This document shows, one piece after another, positions 31,926 through 33,289 of a stretch of DNA of 33,289 nucleotides (its first letter is position 1; every line of letters begins with the position of its first letter). The notes under the pieces were generated by a model, which was not told the origin of the DNA, made no database searches, and was given only the letters and a program-made list of their open reading frames with translations. Source of the stretch: a virus; IMG/VR virus record IMGVR_UViG_3300025879_001511, positions 1 to 33,289 of that record; one strand, written 5' to 3'. The position numbers and the translations under genes are program-made.

Positions 31926-32156
31926 ATGACTCAGAAATTGAGGATTTGGAGAGTAGTTCCCGTTAGAAACGGTGTTCAGGCTCCCACATTTTTCGTAGAA
32001 ACTACGGAATCTGTACGTGAGAAGTCGGAGAAATCCGCAATTAAACAAGCCAGAGAGATGTCTGGTTTAGGTAGGTTTGATGAATGGAATTTTAAAATTG
32101 AGAGACTCAATGTTAGAGTTGATCGTTTCGGAAGATACATTCGATACCATCAGTAA
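31926..32156 (+). CDS. Hypothetical protein, 76 residues
   Basis: The small basic protein begins MTQKLRIWRVVPVRNG, contains a T-E-S-V-R-E-K-S helix and ends in arginine/tyrosine-rich sequence (R-F-G-R-Y-I-R-Y). Its predicted beta-helix-beta layout with many basic residues would suit nucleic-acid binding, but no family is recognised. It lies between the fMet and CAU tRNAs, an unusual place for a protein gene other than a mobile one. Confidence 0.5.
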   Translation: MTQKLRIWRVVPVRNGVQAPTFFVETTESVREKSEKSAIKQAREMSGLGRFDEWNFKIERLNVRVDRFGRYIRYHQ

Positions 32157-32167
32157 ACAATGACCGC

Positions 32168-32239
32168 TGTGGGTCTTTAATTACACAGTGAACTTTAGGG
32201 GGTTAAAGTCATGTAGGTCTTAACCGACAAAACCCCACA
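32168..32239 (+). ncRNA. Candidate pseudoknot RNA directly before the CAU tRNA
   Basis: TGTGGG (32168-32173) pairs with CCCACA (32234-32239), one base before the tRNA. ACTTTA/TAAAGT (32192-32197 with 32204-32209) forms a hairpin with loop GGGGGT; GGGGT (32199-32203) can pair with ACCCC (32232-32236) to give a compact H-type pseudoknot that competes with the outer helix. The two forms are mutually exclusive, so the element could switch. Confidence 0.4.
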
Positions 32240-32240
32240 C

Positions 32241-32314
32241 GGTCCTCTAGCACAATTGGTTAGTGCACCTCGCTCATAACGAGAAGGTTTCAGGTTCGAG
32301 TCCTGGGGGGACCA
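32241..32314 (+). tRNA. tRNA with anticodon CAU, probably tRNA-Ile2 (AUA-reading), otherwise elongator tRNA-Met
   Basis: Acceptor GGTCCTC/GGGGACC with A73, D-stem GCAC/GTGC, anticodon stem CCTCG/CGAGA (one C-A mismatch) with loop CTCATAA, T-stem TCAGG/CCTGG. The consecutive pairs C4-G69 and C5-G68 match the determinants that E. coli TilS uses to convert the CAU anticodon to lysidine, unlike elongator Met. Since AUA is frequent in this AT-rich DNA and an initiator is already present, Ile2 is favoured. CAA follows, so CCA is not encoded. Confidence 0.85.
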
Positions 32315-32428
32315 CAAAATATTCTATCCAATAAAGTCAATGACTCACTTCACTAAAAAAATCACTTTATATTAGGCGGGTTTATTTATTTTTACTAATT
32401 TTACAAAAAATTAAGAATAAACAACGTC

Positions 32429-32821
32429 ATGAAAGAACTATACTTATTAAGAGGATTACCAGGTAGTGGTAAATCAACCTTAGCAAAATCATTAGGTGGA
32501 GAACATTTTGAAGCTGATCAATTCTTTATTCACCCATTAACAGGTGCATATATTTTTGAAGCTACTAAATTACATTCAGCACATACATGGTGTCAAAACA
32601 ATACGGATTGGGCGATGCAACAAGAAACTAGTAGAATTGTAGTCTCAAACACATTTACTCAAGAATGGGAAATGAAACCATACTATGAACTTGCAGAAAA
32701 ACATGACTATAGAGTTTATTCACTAATTGTTGAAAACAGACATGGTGGAGTAAATGAACATGGAGTACCAGAAGAAAGTTTACAGAAGATGGAAGATAGA
32801 TTTGAAATTAAACTAAGATAA
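32429..32821 (+). CDS. P-loop kinase, polynucleotide kinase-like
   Basis: Walker A is GLPGSGKST at 9-17, directly at the N-terminus, followed by F-E-A-D-Q-F-F, where related kinases have the acidic residue that activates the acceptor hydroxyl. S-N-T-F-T near residue 73, a strand V-Y-S-L-I-V, then E-N-R-H and H-G-V-P-E-E complete the layout. This matches small phage relatives of the T4 Pnkp kinase and N4BP2-type kinase domain. At 130 residues there is no phosphatase domain. It is followed by a T4 Rnl1-type ligase two bases later, the same pairing as in T4 RNA repair, so it likely phosphorylates 5'-OH RNA ends before ligation. Confidence 0.8.
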   Translation: MKELYLLRGLPGSGKSTLAKSLGGEHFEADQFFIHPLTGAYIFEATKLHSAHTWCQNNTDWAMQQETSRIVVSNTFTQEWEMKPYYELAEKHDYRVYSLIVENRHGGVNEHGVPEESLQKMEDRFEIKLR

Positions 32822-32822
32822 T

Positions 32823-33289
32823 ATGAACTTAGAATTATTAAACAAATACTACGAAGATGGTTGGTTGATTAAACAAACTCACCCAACCCTACCTTTGACT
32901 ATTTGGAACTATTCTCAGGCAACTCAATATGAAGGTAAGTGGGATGAAATTACTCTACAATGTAGAGGACTGGTTACTGATGAAAGTGGTAATGTAGTAG
33001 CAAGACCATTTAAAAAGTTCTTTAATATCGAGGAACAAAAACATACAATAACTGATGAGTTTGAGGTATATGAGAAAATGGATGGTTCGTTAGGTATTGC
33101 ATTTTACTATGATGGTAAATGGATTTTTGCAAGTAGAGGTTCTTTTACTTCCGAACAGGCAATTAAAGGTGGTGAGATGTTTAAGGATAAATTTCAACAA
33201 TCTCATTTTTCTAAAGATTCAACCTATATGTTTGAAATCATCTATCCAGAAAACAGAATTGTTGTAGATTACGCAGGTTCAGAGAGATT
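32823..33289 (+). CDS. T4 RNA ligase 1-like protein (3' end outside the window)
   Basis: The visible 155 residues begin MNLELLNKYYEDGWLI and carry CRGLV, VARPFKKFFN, then motif I YEKMDGS with K85 as the AMP-accepting lysine, followed by ASRGSF (motif Ia) and MFEIIYPENRIVVDY (motif III). This is the T4 Rnl1 family, which reseals tRNAs cut in the anticodon loop. The start lies one base after the kinase stop, implying co-translation. The gene runs off the right edge, so motifs IV and V cannot be checked. With the kinase and the second ligase at 27860 it forms an RNA repair system. Confidence 0.88.
   Translation, partial: MNLELLNKYYEDGWLIKQTHPTLPLTIWNYSQATQYEGKWDEITLQCRGLVTDESGNVVARPFKKFFNIEEQKHTITDEFEVYEKMDGSLGIAFYYDGKWIFASRGSFTSEQAIKGGEMFKDKFQQSHFSKDSTYMFEIIYPENRIVVDYAGSER

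Noticed and set aside
29060-32314. CRISPR array or direct-repeat array in the tRNA region
   Set aside because: Repeated words are short and irregularly spaced, and the inverted repeats belong to separate hairpins; there are no equal repeats with unique spacers and no cas genes.

Overview
The window reads as part of a large double-stranded DNA tailed phage genome (or a metagenomic contig of one). It carries a 2199-residue tail fibre with a C-terminal S74 self-cleaving chaperone, a phage tRNA cluster with GIY-YIG endonucleases, T4-type RNA repair enzymes and very tightly packed small hypothetical genes, all on the + strand. The DNA is AT-rich. Starts are mostly preceded by A/T-rich sequence rather than Shine-Dalgarno sites, and the one clear promoter (22203-22233) matches the Bacteroidota consensus TTTG / TAnnTTTG. 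The best guess is a phage of a marine member of the Bacteroidota (Flavobacteriia); this is an inference, not proven.

Region 1 (2-15495) is a near-continuous operon for carbohydrate and small-molecule chemistry. It holds a GT7-type galactosyltransferase fused to a LamG-like domain, with a truncated paralogue before it. It also holds an NAD-dependent epimerase, two radical SAM proteins of the twitch type with a LamG-like protein between them, two related unknown proteins (glycosyltransferase-like C-terminal motif) flanking two SGNH hydrolases, and a UDP-sugar dehydrogenase. A DUF6734-like protein, a 42-residue basic protein, a NodU/CmcH-type carbamoyltransferase and an APS kinase / HxGH nucleotidyltransferase / DUF2061 trio complete it. 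Genes overlap by 1-4 bases or sit a few bases apart. Together they could build and decorate a glycan, on the virion or on the host surface.

Region 2 (15496-22184) is the giant repeat-rich fibre, with an inverted repeat before its start and a rho-independent terminator after it. Region 3 (22203-29060) starts with the Bacteroidota-type promoter and carries a metallophosphoesterase, a short CCA-adding enzyme, several unknown phage proteins, a DEDDh exonuclease, an RNA ligase with an N-terminal extension and a 50-residue hydrophobic protein.

Region 4 (29060-32314) has seven tRNAs: Thr(UGU), Gly(UCC), Glu(UUC), Ala(UGC), Asp(GUC), an initiator tRNA-fMet, and a CAU tRNA that looks like Ile2. None encodes CCA, which fits the phage CCA enzyme. 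Two GIY-YIG endonucleases sit among them. The spacers between tRNAs hold long perfect helices, often flush against the tRNA ends, and several H-type pseudoknots. They look like structured RNAs and are the most unusual part of the window. Region 5 (32429-33289) holds a P-loop polynucleotide-kinase-like protein and the start of a T4 Rnl1-type RNA ligase, completing a tRNA repair set (kinase, two ligases, CCA enzyme).
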